A program made the translations under genes and the position numbers. Under the pieces are notes generated by a model, which saw nothing but the letters and a program-made list of their open reading frames with translations, ran no database searches and was not told the DNA's origin. Positions 7,166-15,407 of a stretch of 17,114 nucleotides of DNA are shown here, one piece after another (within the stretch, counting starts at the first letter, position 1; every line of letters starts with the position of its first letter). Source of the stretch: Eubacteriales bacterium (GTDB lineage Bacteria; Bacillota; Clostridia; Oscillospirales; CAG-382); the NCBI GenBank assembly GCA_028701715.1, contig JAQVQF010000018.1, positions 1 through 17,114 on the forward strand. Direction: 5' to 3'.

Positions 7166-7639
7166 ATGGCAAAACAAATATACGTATCCAAGGAAGGCTA
7201 CGCCAAGCTTCAGTCGGAGCTTGAACACTTAAAAACCGTAAAAAGAAACGAGGTCGCGCAGGCGATAGCCAAGGCAAGGACCTACGGCGATCTTTCCGAA
7301 AACAGCGAATATGACGAGGCAAAAAACGAGCAGGGCGAGGTCGAAACCAGAATCGCCAATCTTGAAACAACCCTTGAGCACGCGATTATTCTTGACGACA
7401 GCGAGGTCAGGACCGACAGGGTTGGTATCGGCAGCCTTGTTAAAATATACGATATCGAGCATAACAAGGAAGCGGAATACAGAATCGTCGGCTCAACCGA
7501 AGCCGATCCCTTCACCGGGAAAATTTCCGACGATTCGCCGCTCGGCAAGGCTTTGATCGGTTTCCGCAAGGGCGACACCGTAAATGTCGAAGCTCCCAAA
7601 GGAGTGCTGAGGTACACTATCATTTCAATTTCAAAATAA
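7166..7639 (+). CDS. greA: Transcription elongation factor GreA
   Basis: The 157-residue length is that of the family. An N-terminal antiparallel coiled coil (~8-75) carries the tip sequence GDLSENSEYDEAK with acidic residues D42 and E45. This tip reaches through the RNA polymerase secondary channel and stimulates cleavage of backtracked transcripts. The C-terminal FKBP-like domain shows GSLVKIYDIE, DPFTGKISDDSPLGKAL and GDTVNVEAPKG. An ideal SD (AAGGAG, 8 bp) precedes the ATG. lysS starts 14 bp after the stop; the greA–lysS pair is a common Firmicutes arrangement. Confidence 0.97.
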   Translation: MAKQIYVSKEGYAKLQSELEHLKTVKRNEVAQAIAKARTYGDLSENSEYDEAKNEQGEVETRIANLETTLEHAIILDDSEVRTDRVGIGSLVKIYDIEHNKEAEYRIVGSTEADPFTGKISDDSPLGKALIGFRKGDTVNVEAPKGVLRYTIISISK

Positions 7640-7653
7640 GAAAAGGACACAAT

Positions 7654-9156
7654 ATGAGCGAAGATGTAAACAGGGCGATCGAAAGCGGCGAAAACGAAGC
7701 GGTCATATCAAGTGAGATTGAGCTGCGGAAAAAGAAGCTTGCCGACCTTAAATCAGCGGGAATGAATCCCTTTGAAATCGTTAAGTTCGACAAGAACGCC
7801 GATTCTGTTATAATTAAAGAAAAATTTGAAGAATATGAAGGCAGAGACGTATCCATCGCCGGGCGCATAATGTCACGTCGCGATATGGGTAAAGCCAATT
7901 TTATTGATATTGCCGACGGCGGCGGAAGGATACAATGCTACGTCAGGATAGACGACGTGGGCGAGGATGCTTTTGCCGAATTTAAAAAATGGGATATAGG
8001 CGACATTATAGGGCTTTACGGCTTTGTTTTCCGTACAAAACGGGGTGAAATATCCGTCCACGCCAAATCGGTGCGCCTGCTTTCCAAGGCGCTGCTTCCG
8101 TTACCGGAAAAATTTCACGGCTTAAAGGACACCGATCTGCGTTACAGACAGAGATATGTTGACCTTATTGTTAATCCCGAGGTTAAAAACACCTTTATAA
8201 AAAGGTCGCAGATAATAGCCAAAATACGTTCCTTCCTCGATTCCAAGGGCTTCCTTGAGGTGGATACACCCGTTCTCAACACACTGGAAATCGGCGCCGC
8301 GGCGCGCCCCTTCATCACCCACCACAACACCCTTGACATACCCATGTATCTCAGAATAGAAACTGAGCTTCACCTCAAGCGCCTGATAGTGGGCGGCTTT
8401 GAGAAGGTATACGAGGTCGGACGCGTGTTCAGGAACGAGGGCATGGATGTCAAGCATAATCCGGAATTCACCTCCGTAGAGCTTTATCAGGCGTACACCG
8501 ATTATCACGGCATGATGGATTTAATCGAGGAAATGTTCGTCAGCCTGACAAGGGATATCTGCGGCAAGGAGGTTATAACCTATCAGGGAACGGAAATCAA
8601 CATGGCATCCCCCTGGGAACGCCTCACAATGGCGGAATCCGTAAAGAAATATGCGAACATCGATTATTATGACTGGAAAACCGACGAAGAAGCGATGACG
8701 GTTGCGGAGAAGCATCATGTCCATGTGGACGGCATACCCACCAAGGGCAACGTCCTTATAGCTTTCTTTGAAAATTATGTCGAGGATAAGCTTATACAGC
8801 CCATCTTTATTTACGATTACCCCGTGGAAAATTCTCCCCTTGCTAAGCGTAAGAAATCCGACAACGCTTTTACCGAACGGTTTGAGTTCTTTATATACAA
8901 CCGCGAAATGGGCAACGCGTTTTCCGAATTGAACGATCCCATCGACCAGCGTGAAAGGTTCGAAAAGCAGGTCGCCGCCAAAAAAGCGGCGGGTATCAAC
9001 GCCGAGGTCGACGAGGATTTTATAAACGCGCTCGAATACGGCATGCCACCCACGGGCGGACTGGGCTTCGGTCTTGACAGACTTGTGATGCTGCTCACGG
9101 ATTCGCCCTCTATCAGGGACGTGCTGTTGTTTCCCACAATGAAACCCGTAAAATAG
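7654..9156 (+). CDS. lysS: Lysyl-tRNA synthetase, class II
   Basis: The protein has 500 residues. It contains an N-terminal OB-fold anticodon-binding domain (~60-150; VSIAGRIMSRRDMGKANFID) and a class II catalytic core with motif 2 (FRNEGMDVKHNPEFTSVELY, F259-N261-E262) and motif 3 (GLGFGLDRLVMLL, R476). The TH(H)N…LRIETELHLKRL and RFE…NAFSELNDP blocks are typical of LysRS. It charges tRNA-Lys using ATP and lysine. It is translationally close to greA (14-bp gap) with SD AAAAGGA. No deviation from the family was noticed. Confidence 0.97.
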   Translation: MSEDVNRAIESGENEAVISSEIELRKKKLADLKSAGMNPFEIVKFDKNADSVIIKEKFEEYEGRDVSIAGRIMSRRDMGKANFIDIADGGGRIQCYVRIDDVGEDAFAEFKKWDIGDIIGLYGFVFRTKRGEISVHAKSVRLLSKALLPLPEKFHGLKDTDLRYRQRYVDLIVNPEVKNTFIKRSQIIAKIRSFLDSKGFLEVDTPVLNTLEIGAAARPFITHHNTLDIPMYLRIETELHLKRLIVGGFEKVYEVGRVFRNEGMDVKHNPEFTSVELYQAYTDYHGMMDLIEEMFVSLTRDICGKEVITYQGTEINMASPWERLTMAESVKKYANIDYYDWKTDEEAMTVAEKHHVHVDGIPTKGNVLIAFFENYVEDKLIQPIFIYDYPVENSPLAKRKKSDNAFTERFEFFIYNREMGNAFSELNDPIDQRERFEKQVAAKKAAGINAEVDEDFINALEYGMPPTGGLGFGLDRLVMLLTDSPSIRDVLLFPTMKPVK

Positions 9157-9196
9157 CCGCTTTTAAATTATTCATCGGAAAGGAACGGTCATTGCT

Positions 9197-10519
9197 ATGA
9201 AAATAGGCGCAGGCGGTCAGCCCGAAGATCTTTTAAAGGATGAAATACGCGAAGAGCTGCCGAAGCAGGAAGATAAAAAGCTCACCTTCGGCGAAAAGTT
9301 CGAGCAGTTCTGGTATTTTCACAAATGGCAAACCATAATATCTGTGATACTTGCCGTAGGAATCGGTTTGGGAATTCTTCAGCTTATCAAAAACACAGAG
9401 CCCGACGCGTATATCATGTATATCGGGCCGGGTTACCTTTCCTCCGGCATAAAAACAACAATGGTCGATACCGCCGCGGATTATCTTGAAGATTATAACG
9501 GCGACGGAAAAAAATATCTCTCCATCCTTGACATAACGGCGGCGGTGGGCGACGATATACCGATTTCCGCTTACGAAGCGAACAAAAACGCCGTCACACG
9601 CTTCAATCTTGAGATAACGACCGGCGACAGCGTCATTTTTCTTATGGAGGAATCCTTTTATGAAAAGCTCAGGGATTTCGGCGTGCTGGAAAAGCTTGCG
9701 AACATAATAGACAAAGACCTTTTACCCGACAACCTATATGACGAATACGGCGTTCGTGTTTCCAATTTGGATTTTTTCAATCAGGACGGCTTTTCTTCGG
9801 TTCCCGGCGACACCATACTGTGCATCCGTCAGTCTCCCGACGCGGATACCATTACCTACGGCAGGACGATGGAATTATGGAATTCCAACAAGGTGCTTTT
9901 CAAGCATATGTTTTCCTATGTTTCAAATGATGATACACCTATACCCGAAACCTATGATGTTTCCCCGTATGACGCGGTGATAATGTATATCGGCTACGAC
10001 CGGATTTATGAAACGACTCAGAAAGCCCTGTCATCGTCCGCGTTTAAATACCTTACCGACAGCAACAATTCCGAAAGCAAGGACATAGGCATCGATTACC
10101 GCATTCTGATGACTTCACAAACGCTTTCGGCTTATGAAGCCAACACCGCCGATGCGGAATATTTTGAAAACCAGCTTAAATACGGCAACAATGTTATTTT
10201 CCTTGTCGAAAAATCCTTTTATAATAAGCTTTATGAAACGGGACAGCTTTTATCGCTCGAAACCTTGTTTTCATATAAAAACTCGGAAGACGAAACGGTT
10301 GTGGTGATGCCGGACATAGAATCGGAAGACGGCTATGGAATACAATTATCGCAGCTGGACTTTTTTAAGGATATCCAAGGGTTCGGCATATTCGCAGACG
10401 ACCTGATGCTTTGCGTACGCGCACGACCCGAAAGCTGCGACAAAAGTCATTTCAATTCATGCGTTGATTTTTACAGACAGATCTTATATTATAAAACTCA
10501 GTCGGAAAGTAATTCTTAA
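9197..10519 (+). CDS. Membrane-anchored protein with two copies of an unknown extracytoplasmic domain
   Basis: The protein has 440 residues and I do not recognise a function. An acidic N-terminus and the aromatic stretch FGEKFEQFWYFHKW lead into one TM helix (~46-64); this style of anchor is frequent in clostridial hypothetical proteins. The rest repeats itself with a period of ~188 residues: DAYIMYIG (70) / DAVIMYIG (259), SAYEAN (124) / SAYEAN (311), VIFLMEESFYEKL / VIFLVEKSFYNKL, VSNLDFF / LSQLDFF and TILCIR / LMLCVR. Alternating hydrophobic strands and helices suggest an alpha/beta fold exposed outside the cell. The gene follows lysS by 40 bp with no terminator between. Its ribosome-binding leader (AAAGGAACGGTCATTGCT) is nearly identical to that of the regulator at 1714. 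No catalytic motif was found. Confidence 0.8.
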   Translation: MKIGAGGQPEDLLKDEIREELPKQEDKKLTFGEKFEQFWYFHKWQTIISVILAVGIGLGILQLIKNTEPDAYIMYIGPGYLSSGIKTTMVDTAADYLEDYNGDGKKYLSILDITAAVGDDIPISAYEANKNAVTRFNLEITTGDSVIFLMEESFYEKLRDFGVLEKLANIIDKDLLPDNLYDEYGVRVSNLDFFNQDGFSSVPGDTILCIRQSPDADTITYGRTMELWNSNKVLFKHMFSYVSNDDTPIPETYDVSPYDAVIMYIGYDRIYETTQKALSSSAFKYLTDSNNSESKDIGIDYRILMTSQTLSAYEANTADAEYFENQLKYGNNVIFLVEKSFYNKLYETGQLLSLETLFSYKNSEDETVVVMPDIESEDGYGIQLSQLDFFKDIQGFGIFADDLMLCVRARPESCDKSHFNSCVDFYRQILYYKTQSESNS

Positions 10520-10565
10520 CGGTTACATTCCCGCCTTACCATATACAATATAAAATAAAAAACTG

Positions 10566-10594
10566 TTGCAAATTTCCGCAAAATGTGCTACTAT
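10566..10594 (+). promoter_or_regulatory. SigA promoter of the leucine-rich-repeat gene
   Basis: -35 TTGCAA (10566-10571), a 17-bp spacer and an extended -10 TGCTACTAT (hexamer 10589-10594). Transcription would start near 10601, giving a ~33-nt leader with GGAGG at 10618-10622, 11 bp before the ATG. It makes the LRR gene its own transcription unit. Confidence 0.8.
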
Positions 10595-10633
10595 TACAAG
10601 AAATCAGTTAATAATCCGGAGGAAAAAAATTAA

Positions 10634-12955
10634 ATGGCAAAATATACAAAGAAGCAGTTAAAAAGATCACTTATTATTACCGTCGCTTTTTGCATGCTGG
10701 TAGCCGGTGCCGGAATAGGAATATTTCTCAAGGCTTACCTCAATACCAATCCATTGTTTGAAAGTCAAACCTTTGCCAAGGCGCTCGCAGACCGTCTCGG
10801 GGTATATGCCAGAAACCTCGATCAGGATATGCTTGACAAATATGAGTTTTTTAATTATTCGTTCAGCGCGTTTAATTACGAAACCTATGAACCGACAGGA
10901 TATTCATATATTATACTCGGTAACGCCAACTACGCTTCCGCGGTGCTCGATGTTGAGGAATCCGAAGCCGAGGAAAGTGAGGATATTTCCGACGTTGTAA
11001 GCGAGGAATCACAGGTAAGCGAAGCAGCCTCCGCGGATGAAAGCGAGGATGTCTCCGTGGATGAAAGCGAAGCAACCTCCGCGGATGAAAGCGAGGATGT
11101 CTCCGCAGATGAAAGCAATGAAAGCGACGAAAGCGAAGCCGCTTCCTCCTCCGCCTCCGCTGAAGAAAGCGACGAAAGCGATGAAACAAGCCTGCCTTAT
11201 TCCGAAGATGATTACATTGTTCTGTATAATGTAAAACCCACCGCAAAGGATCTGGCGCTGTTCCGCAATCTCAGAACCCTTACCGCTTTTGACAGCTACA
11301 GCTTACAACAGATAAGCAGCGAAGTATATTACGCCAACATATATTATTATTTCAGCAGCGGCTCTTCGCTTGGCTGGGATGCCGATATGATAGTCAGCTC
11401 TTTGGCTTTTGACGATATCACCGACCTTACGATATTCTCAAAAATGAACAAGCTGGAAAGCCTTTCCCTTGCCGCTTCCTCGCTTAAACGTCTTACCGGC
11501 ATTGACAAGCTGACCAAGCTGACGTATCTGGACATTTCCAAAACCGGTATAATCAGCATTGACGGAATCGAAGCGCTGTCGGACCTGGAAGTATTGATTG
11601 CCACCGGCGACAACATAACCGACATATCCAAGCTTGCTTCCTGCGTAAGCCTTGAAACGCTTGCGCTCGACACCAACAAGATAACCGATATTTCTCCCTT
11701 AAAGAACCTCACCAAGCTTACGGCGCTTTCGCTGCCCTACAATGAAATAGAATCAATATCCGATCTTGCCGGACTTACGGAGCTTAAGACGCTTTTCCTT
11801 TCTTCCAATAAAATTACTGACATATCAGCCATAGCCGGTTTGACAAAGCTTGAAACGCTCACGCTTTCGGAAAACGAATTTACCTCTTTCCCCGATCTTT
11901 CTGCGCTTGACAGCCTTGTAACCCTTGAAGCAAACGGCACCAAAACGGAAAATACCGATGATGACGACGAAGATGAGGACGAAAATGACGAAGTAACCTA
12001 CACCATAAACGGTACGATAACCGATGTCGCGGGAATAAAAGGCATGGATAAGCTGGAAACGCTGAGCCTTTCCATGAACAAGATAGCCTCACTCCCGGAT
12101 CTTTCCTCATTAAAGGCGCTTACCACCATCGACGCCTCATATAACGAGATAACCGCCGTTGCCGGGATATATAACCTTGACAATCTGACCACGATAACCT
12201 TAAACAACAATGCCATTACCTCCGTTGACAGCATTCACGACCTCAAGGCGCTGACCACGCTTACCATAAATAATAACAAGATAGCAGCTCTGCCCGACCT
12301 TTCTTCCCTTATAGCGCTCACCACTCTTACCGCCAATAATAACGAAATCGCATCTATAGAGGGCATATATGATATCGAAACCTTAACAACCATAAACCTT
12401 TCATACAATCAGCTGACGGACGGGCTTAACATCCACGACCTTAAGGCGCTTACCAGTCTTTCGTTAAACAATAACAATATAACCGATATATCCGGACTTT
12501 CCGTTCTGGCAGCCGTTACAACAATCGACCTTTCCCATAACGAGCTGGAAGATTTTGAACCGCTTCTGCATTTAAAAACTCTTACCTCGGTTAATCTGGC
12601 GTACAATAAGATAACCGTTCTGCCCGCAACCGAGCTCACGGTTGAATCGACGGACGAAGACCTGCCGCCGCTTTATAACGTCACGACAGTGGATTTTTCA
12701 AACAACCTGCTCACCGACGACGGTATTGAGGGCATGACAACCTATTTCAAGGCAACAGGTGTTACCTCCATTAATATTTCAAACAACGAAATTACCGATT
12801 ACACCGTGCTCACCGATTTCTTTACAAACGCAACTATAACTAACACGACGGAAGATGACGATGAAACTTCCGGAGAAGTTTCCGAAACCTCCGAAACCGT
12901 TTCGGAAGAAAGCGCGGAAATATCCGATATATCGGAAGACGTGACTTCCGAATAA
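10634..12955 (+). CDS. Exported leucine-rich-repeat protein (SDS22/internalin-like repeats)
   Basis: The protein has 773 residues. An N-terminal signal anchor (~11-33, no lipobox) is followed by a ~70-residue domain. Next comes a Ser/Glu/Asp linker (~106-190) with an 8-residue repeat (SADESEDV). A long run of ~22-residue SDS22-type repeats spans ~255-735, of the form LxxLxxLxLxxNxIxDIxxL: LTKLTYLDISKTGIISI, LTKLTALSLPYNEIESI, LTELKTLFLSSNKITDI. An acidic insert (DDDDEDEDENDE, ~440) interrupts the array, and the C-terminus is again Ser/Glu-rich. No LPXTG, SLH, GW or choline-binding anchor is visible, so attachment is probably by the N-terminal helix alone. LRR arrays make curved protein-binding surfaces; the partner is unknown. 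Promoter directly upstream, hairpin directly downstream. Confidence 0.88.
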   Translation: MAKYTKKQLKRSLIITVAFCMLVAGAGIGIFLKAYLNTNPLFESQTFAKALADRLGVYARNLDQDMLDKYEFFNYSFSAFNYETYEPTGYSYIILGNANYASAVLDVEESEAEESEDISDVVSEESQVSEAASADESEDVSVDESEATSADESEDVSADESNESDESEAASSSASAEESDESDETSLPYSEDDYIVLYNVKPTAKDLALFRNLRTLTAFDSYSLQQISSEVYYANIYYYFSSGSSLGWDADMIVSSLAFDDITDLTIFSKMNKLESLSLAASSLKRLTGIDKLTKLTYLDISKTGIISIDGIEALSDLEVLIATGDNITDISKLASCVSLETLALDTNKITDISPLKNLTKLTALSLPYNEIESISDLAGLTELKTLFLSSNKITDISAIAGLTKLETLTLSENEFTSFPDLSALDSLVTLEANGTKTENTDDDDEDEDENDEVTYTINGTITDVAGIKGMDKLETLSLSMNKIASLPDLSSLKALTTIDASYNEITAVAGIYNLDNLTTITLNNNAITSVDSIHDLKALTTLTINNNKIAALPDLSSLIALTTLTANNNEIASIEGIYDIETLTTINLSYNQLTDGLNIHDLKALTSLSLNNNNITDISGLSVLAAVTTIDLSHNELEDFEPLLHLKTLTSVNLAYNKITVLPATELTVESTDEDLPPLYNVTTVDFSNNLLTDDGIEGMTTYFKATGVTSINISNNEITDYTVLTDFFTNATITNTTEDDDETSGEVSETSETVSEESAEISDISEDVTSE
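11030..11116 (+). repeat. 24-bp in-frame tandem repeat in the LRR gene
   Basis: Units start at 11030, 11054 and 11078, with a 15-bp partial at 11102, beginning TCCGCGGATGAAAGC. Units 1 and 3 are identical over 24 bp; unit 2 differs. They encode SADESEDV, SVDESEAT, SADESEDV and SADES within the acidic linker. Confidence 0.9.
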
Positions 12956-12988
12956 TAAACGCAAACGTTAAGCATTTATCATTTAATA

Positions 12989-13018
12989 CCAAACCCAACC
13001 TCAAAGGGTTGGGTTTGG
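12989..13018. terminator. Perfect 12-bp hairpin after the LRR gene
   Basis: CCAAACCCAACC (12989-13000) pairs with GGTTGGGTTTGG (13007-13018) around a 6-nt loop, 33 bp after the stop codon. The stem is strong but there is no T-tract on either side, so it may be a U-less terminator, an mRNA 3'-end stabiliser or a processing site. I favour a terminator-like role because of its position. Confidence 0.6.
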
Positions 13019-13049
13019 CATATAGATGACGATATATAATTTGTTTATA

Positions 13050-13061
13050 TTACCGCGGTAA
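13050..13061. promoter_or_regulatory. Palindromic operator candidate before the SGNH hydrolase gene
   Basis: TTACCGCGGTAA is a perfect 12-bp palindrome, 10-15 bp after a TATAAT (13035-13040) that could be the -10 box of the promoter for 13086-15332. A repressor bound here would block transcription start. The -35 is unclear: TTGGCA at 13015-13020 gives a spacer of only 14 bp. Confidence 0.35.
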
Positions 13062-13085
13062 AATTTTACTTAACGGGAGATGCAT

Positions 13086-13739
13086 ATGAATTTCAAGGAT
13101 TTTGAAAAAAACAGCGTCATTATGATGTCGGGCGATTCCGTCACCGACTGCGGCAGAGGCAGACCGTACGGAACGTATTTAACCGGACTGGGCGACGGCT
13201 ATGTCAAGCGTATGCACGAAATAGTGACCGCAACATACCCTGAATTTGAGATTAAATTTATCAACACCGGAATTTCCGGCGAAACGTCAAGACAGGTCAG
13301 AGCACGCTGGATTTCCGACATCGAAGGCTCCAAGCCCGACTACGCCACTCTGCTTATCGGCGTCAACGATATTTGGAGAAAACACGATTTCTGGATGGAT
13401 AAGGAAGTTGCCGTTCATATAGACGAATACGAGGATAATCTACGTTATATAACGGAATATTCGGTTAAAAACCTTAAATCATTCACTCTTATAGCACCTT
13501 TTTATCTTGAGCTTAACAAAAAGGATATGTTCATGCAGGACGTTATCGCATATTCGGCGGTATGCAAAAAGCTCGCTTCCGAATACGGCTGCGGTTTTAT
13601 AGACCTTCAGCCCGAGCTTGACCGTCTATGTAAAACGCTCTATACCAAGGTATTTTCACCCGACAGAGTGCATCCCACACAGGTTACCCATTATGCCATA
13701 GCGAGATATATACTCAAGCAGTGGAAATTCAAATTTTAA
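13086..13739 (+). CDS. SGNH/GDSL-type hydrolase (esterase or deacetylase)
   Basis: The product has 217 residues with the SGNH blocks in order: block I MSGDSVTDCGR (catalytic S18), block II glycine in NTGISGETSRQV, block III GVNDIW (N94) and block V DRVHPT (D193, H196). There is no signal peptide, so it acts in the cytoplasm. Enzymes of this type remove acyl or acetyl groups from sugars and other small substrates; the exact substrate cannot be read from sequence. The ATG at 13086 is chosen over the in-frame ATG at 13080 because GGGAG (13075-13079) abuts the latter but is 6 bp from the former. It is first of a three-gene group, with the GNAT gene 24 bp downstream. Confidence 0.88.
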   Translation: MNFKDFEKNSVIMMSGDSVTDCGRGRPYGTYLTGLGDGYVKRMHEIVTATYPEFEIKFINTGISGETSRQVRARWISDIEGSKPDYATLLIGVNDIWRKHDFWMDKEVAVHIDEYEDNLRYITEYSVKNLKSFTLIAPFYLELNKKDMFMQDVIAYSAVCKKLASEYGCGFIDLQPELDRLCKTLYTKVFSPDRVHPTQVTHYAIARYILKQWKFKF

Positions 13740-13763
13740 GATATTGAAAGGAATGGCTGTCAA

Positions 13764-14237
13764 ATGCCGGATTTACTTGTTAAATTATATAATATAAGCG
13801 ACAATTCATCGGTCTACAAGGAGCTTGAGGAAAAGGGGATTAAAATTATACGCCCCATGACGCCCAATAAATACAAGGTTCACGAATTTGTCCTAAAGCA
13901 TTTCCATGAGGGCTGGGCGAACGAGGTTGATACCGCTTTTACGCGCTTTCCCGTGTCCTGCTTCGTGGCGGTCGATATGGCGACCAAGGAAATTCTCGGC
14001 TTCGCCGGCTATGACTGTACCTATAAAGCATACTTCGGTCCGACAGGGGTTGACGAAACCAAAAGAAAGCTCGGTATCGGCAAGGCTTTGCTTTTAAGAT
14101 GTATGGAAGCTCTGCGCGACGAAGGCTACGCCTATGCGATAATCGGCTCGGCGGGACCTGTACATTTCTATGAAAAATGCTGCGGAGCGACGGTGATCGA
14201 GGATTCCTCCCCGGGCATATACGCAAGTTTAATATAA
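13764..14237 (+). CDS. GNAT-family N-acetyltransferase
   Basis: The protein has 157 residues. GNAT motif A is visible: the strand CFVAVDMATKEILGFAGYD, then VDETKRKLGIGKALLLRCM with the pyrophosphate-binding R-K-L-G-I-G-K-A loop that holds acetyl-CoA. The C-terminal AIIGSAGPVHFYEKCCGAT fits motif B. The substrate is unknown. Its place between an SGNH hydrolase and asd suggests a short operon (24 bp before, 18 bp after), but no shared pathway is evident. The SD is AAAGGA 11 bp from the ATG, one of the four long-spaced leaders described under findings. Confidence 0.87.
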   Translation: MPDLLVKLYNISDNSSVYKELEEKGIKIIRPMTPNKYKVHEFVLKHFHEGWANEVDTAFTRFPVSCFVAVDMATKEILGFAGYDCTYKAYFGPTGVDETKRKLGIGKALLLRCMEALRDEGYAYAIIGSAGPVHFYEKCCGATVIEDSSPGIYASLI

Positions 14238-14255
14238 AATCAAAGGAGATATAGC

Positions 14256-15332
14256 ATGTCAAAGCTCAGAGCCGGTATAGTCGGCGCCACCGGGATGGTG
14301 GGACAGCGTTTAATTACGCTGCTGGAAAACCACCCTTATTTTGAAATATCATACCTCGCGGCAAGCTCCTCTTCCGCGGGTAAAACATACGAGGAAGCCG
14401 TAAAAAACAGATGGAAGCTAACGCTTTCCTGTCCTGAGGAAGTCAAATCCATGCTCGTTTACGACGGCGGCGACGTTTCGCAGGCGGTCGGTAAATGCGA
14501 TTTTATATTTTGCGCGGTGGATATGCCCAAGGAACAGGTTAAGGCACTCGAGGAGGAATACGCGAGGGCGGAAATTCCCGTCGTTTCCAACAATTCCGCC
14601 AACCGCCACACCTCCGATGTACCCATGTTCATTCCCGAAATAAATTCCTCCCACGCGGATATTATACCCGTACAGAAAAAGCGTCTCGGCACGAAAAAGG
14701 GCTTTATCGCCGTAAAGCCCAACTGTTCTATACAGTCCTACGTGCCCGCGCTCGCGCCCCTTATGGATTTTGAACCGCAGCTTGTCAACGTGACAACCTT
14801 CCAGGCTATTTCAGGCGCGGGTAAAACCTTTGAATCCTTCCCCGAAATTCTTGACAACGTGATCCCGTATATAGGCGGCGAGGAGGAAAAGAGCGAAAAA
14901 GAACCGCTTAAAATATGGTCGAAAATAGCTGACGGCGTTTTCGTCAATGCGGTTTCGCCCGTTGTATCCGCCCAGTGCATACGAGTTCCGGTTTCCGACG
15001 GGCATCTCGCCACGGTTTCGGTTAAGTTCGGCAAAAAGCCCTCCAAGGAGGAAATGCTCAGACGCTGGAACGAATATAAGGGGCTTCCCCAGGAGCTCGG
15101 TCTTCCGCACGCGCCGGAAAAATTCCTCACCTATTTTGAGGAAAACAACCGCCCGCAGACCGCCCTCGACCGCGACATTTACGGCGGTATGGGAATAACC
15201 ATAGGCAGACTGCGCGAGGACTGCATATTCGACTACAAGTTTGTCTGCCTTTCCCACAACACGCTGCGCGGTGCCGCCGGAGGCGGAGTGCTGACTGCGG
15301 AAATGCTTTACAGGCTGGGTTATTTATATTAA
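14256..15332 (+). CDS. asd: Aspartate-semialdehyde dehydrogenase, archaeal/fungal type
   Basis: The protein has 358 residues and converts aspartyl phosphate to aspartate semialdehyde with NADPH, feeding lysine, diaminopimelate, threonine and methionine synthesis. It shows the nucleotide-binding GATGMVGQR (10-18), the catalytic cysteine C157 in KPNCSIQ, and the histidine H250 in VPVSDGHLATV. The length, the SNNSANR block, and PNCSIQ in place of the PNCST of the common bacterial form mark it as the type found in archaea, fungi and a subset of bacteria including many Clostridia. A good SD (AAAGGAG, 7 bp) precedes the ATG. A terminator follows at 15347, so it ends the SGNH–GNAT–asd unit. DAP supply links it loosely to the cell-wall theme of the window. 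Confidence 0.93.
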   Translation: MSKLRAGIVGATGMVGQRLITLLENHPYFEISYLAASSSSAGKTYEEAVKNRWKLTLSCPEEVKSMLVYDGGDVSQAVGKCDFIFCAVDMPKEQVKALEEEYARAEIPVVSNNSANRHTSDVPMFIPEINSSHADIIPVQKKRLGTKKGFIAVKPNCSIQSYVPALAPLMDFEPQLVNVTTFQAISGAGKTFESFPEILDNVIPYIGGEEEKSEKEPLKIWSKIADGVFVNAVSPVVSAQCIRVPVSDGHLATVSVKFGKKPSKEEMLRRWNEYKGLPQELGLPHAPEKFLTYFEENNRPQTALDRDIYGGMGITIGRLREDCIFDYKFVCLSHNTLRGAAGGGVLTAEMLYRLGYLY

Positions 15333-15346
15333 ACCAAAAACGATTG

Positions 15347-15380
15347 CCCCCGCGGAGCGTATCGCTCTTCGGGGGTTTTT
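15347..15380 (+). terminator. Intrinsic terminator of asd
   Basis: CCCCCG then GAGCG on the left pairs with CGCTC then CGGGGG on the right, with a 2-nt mismatch and a 3-nt loop, followed by five T (15376-15380). An A-rich flank at 15336-15340 gives a T-run on the other strand, so it may also stop minus-strand transcription arriving from spoVM. Confidence 0.9.
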
Positions 15381-15407
15381 CTATGTAACGACATCAATAT
15401 TTTTAAA

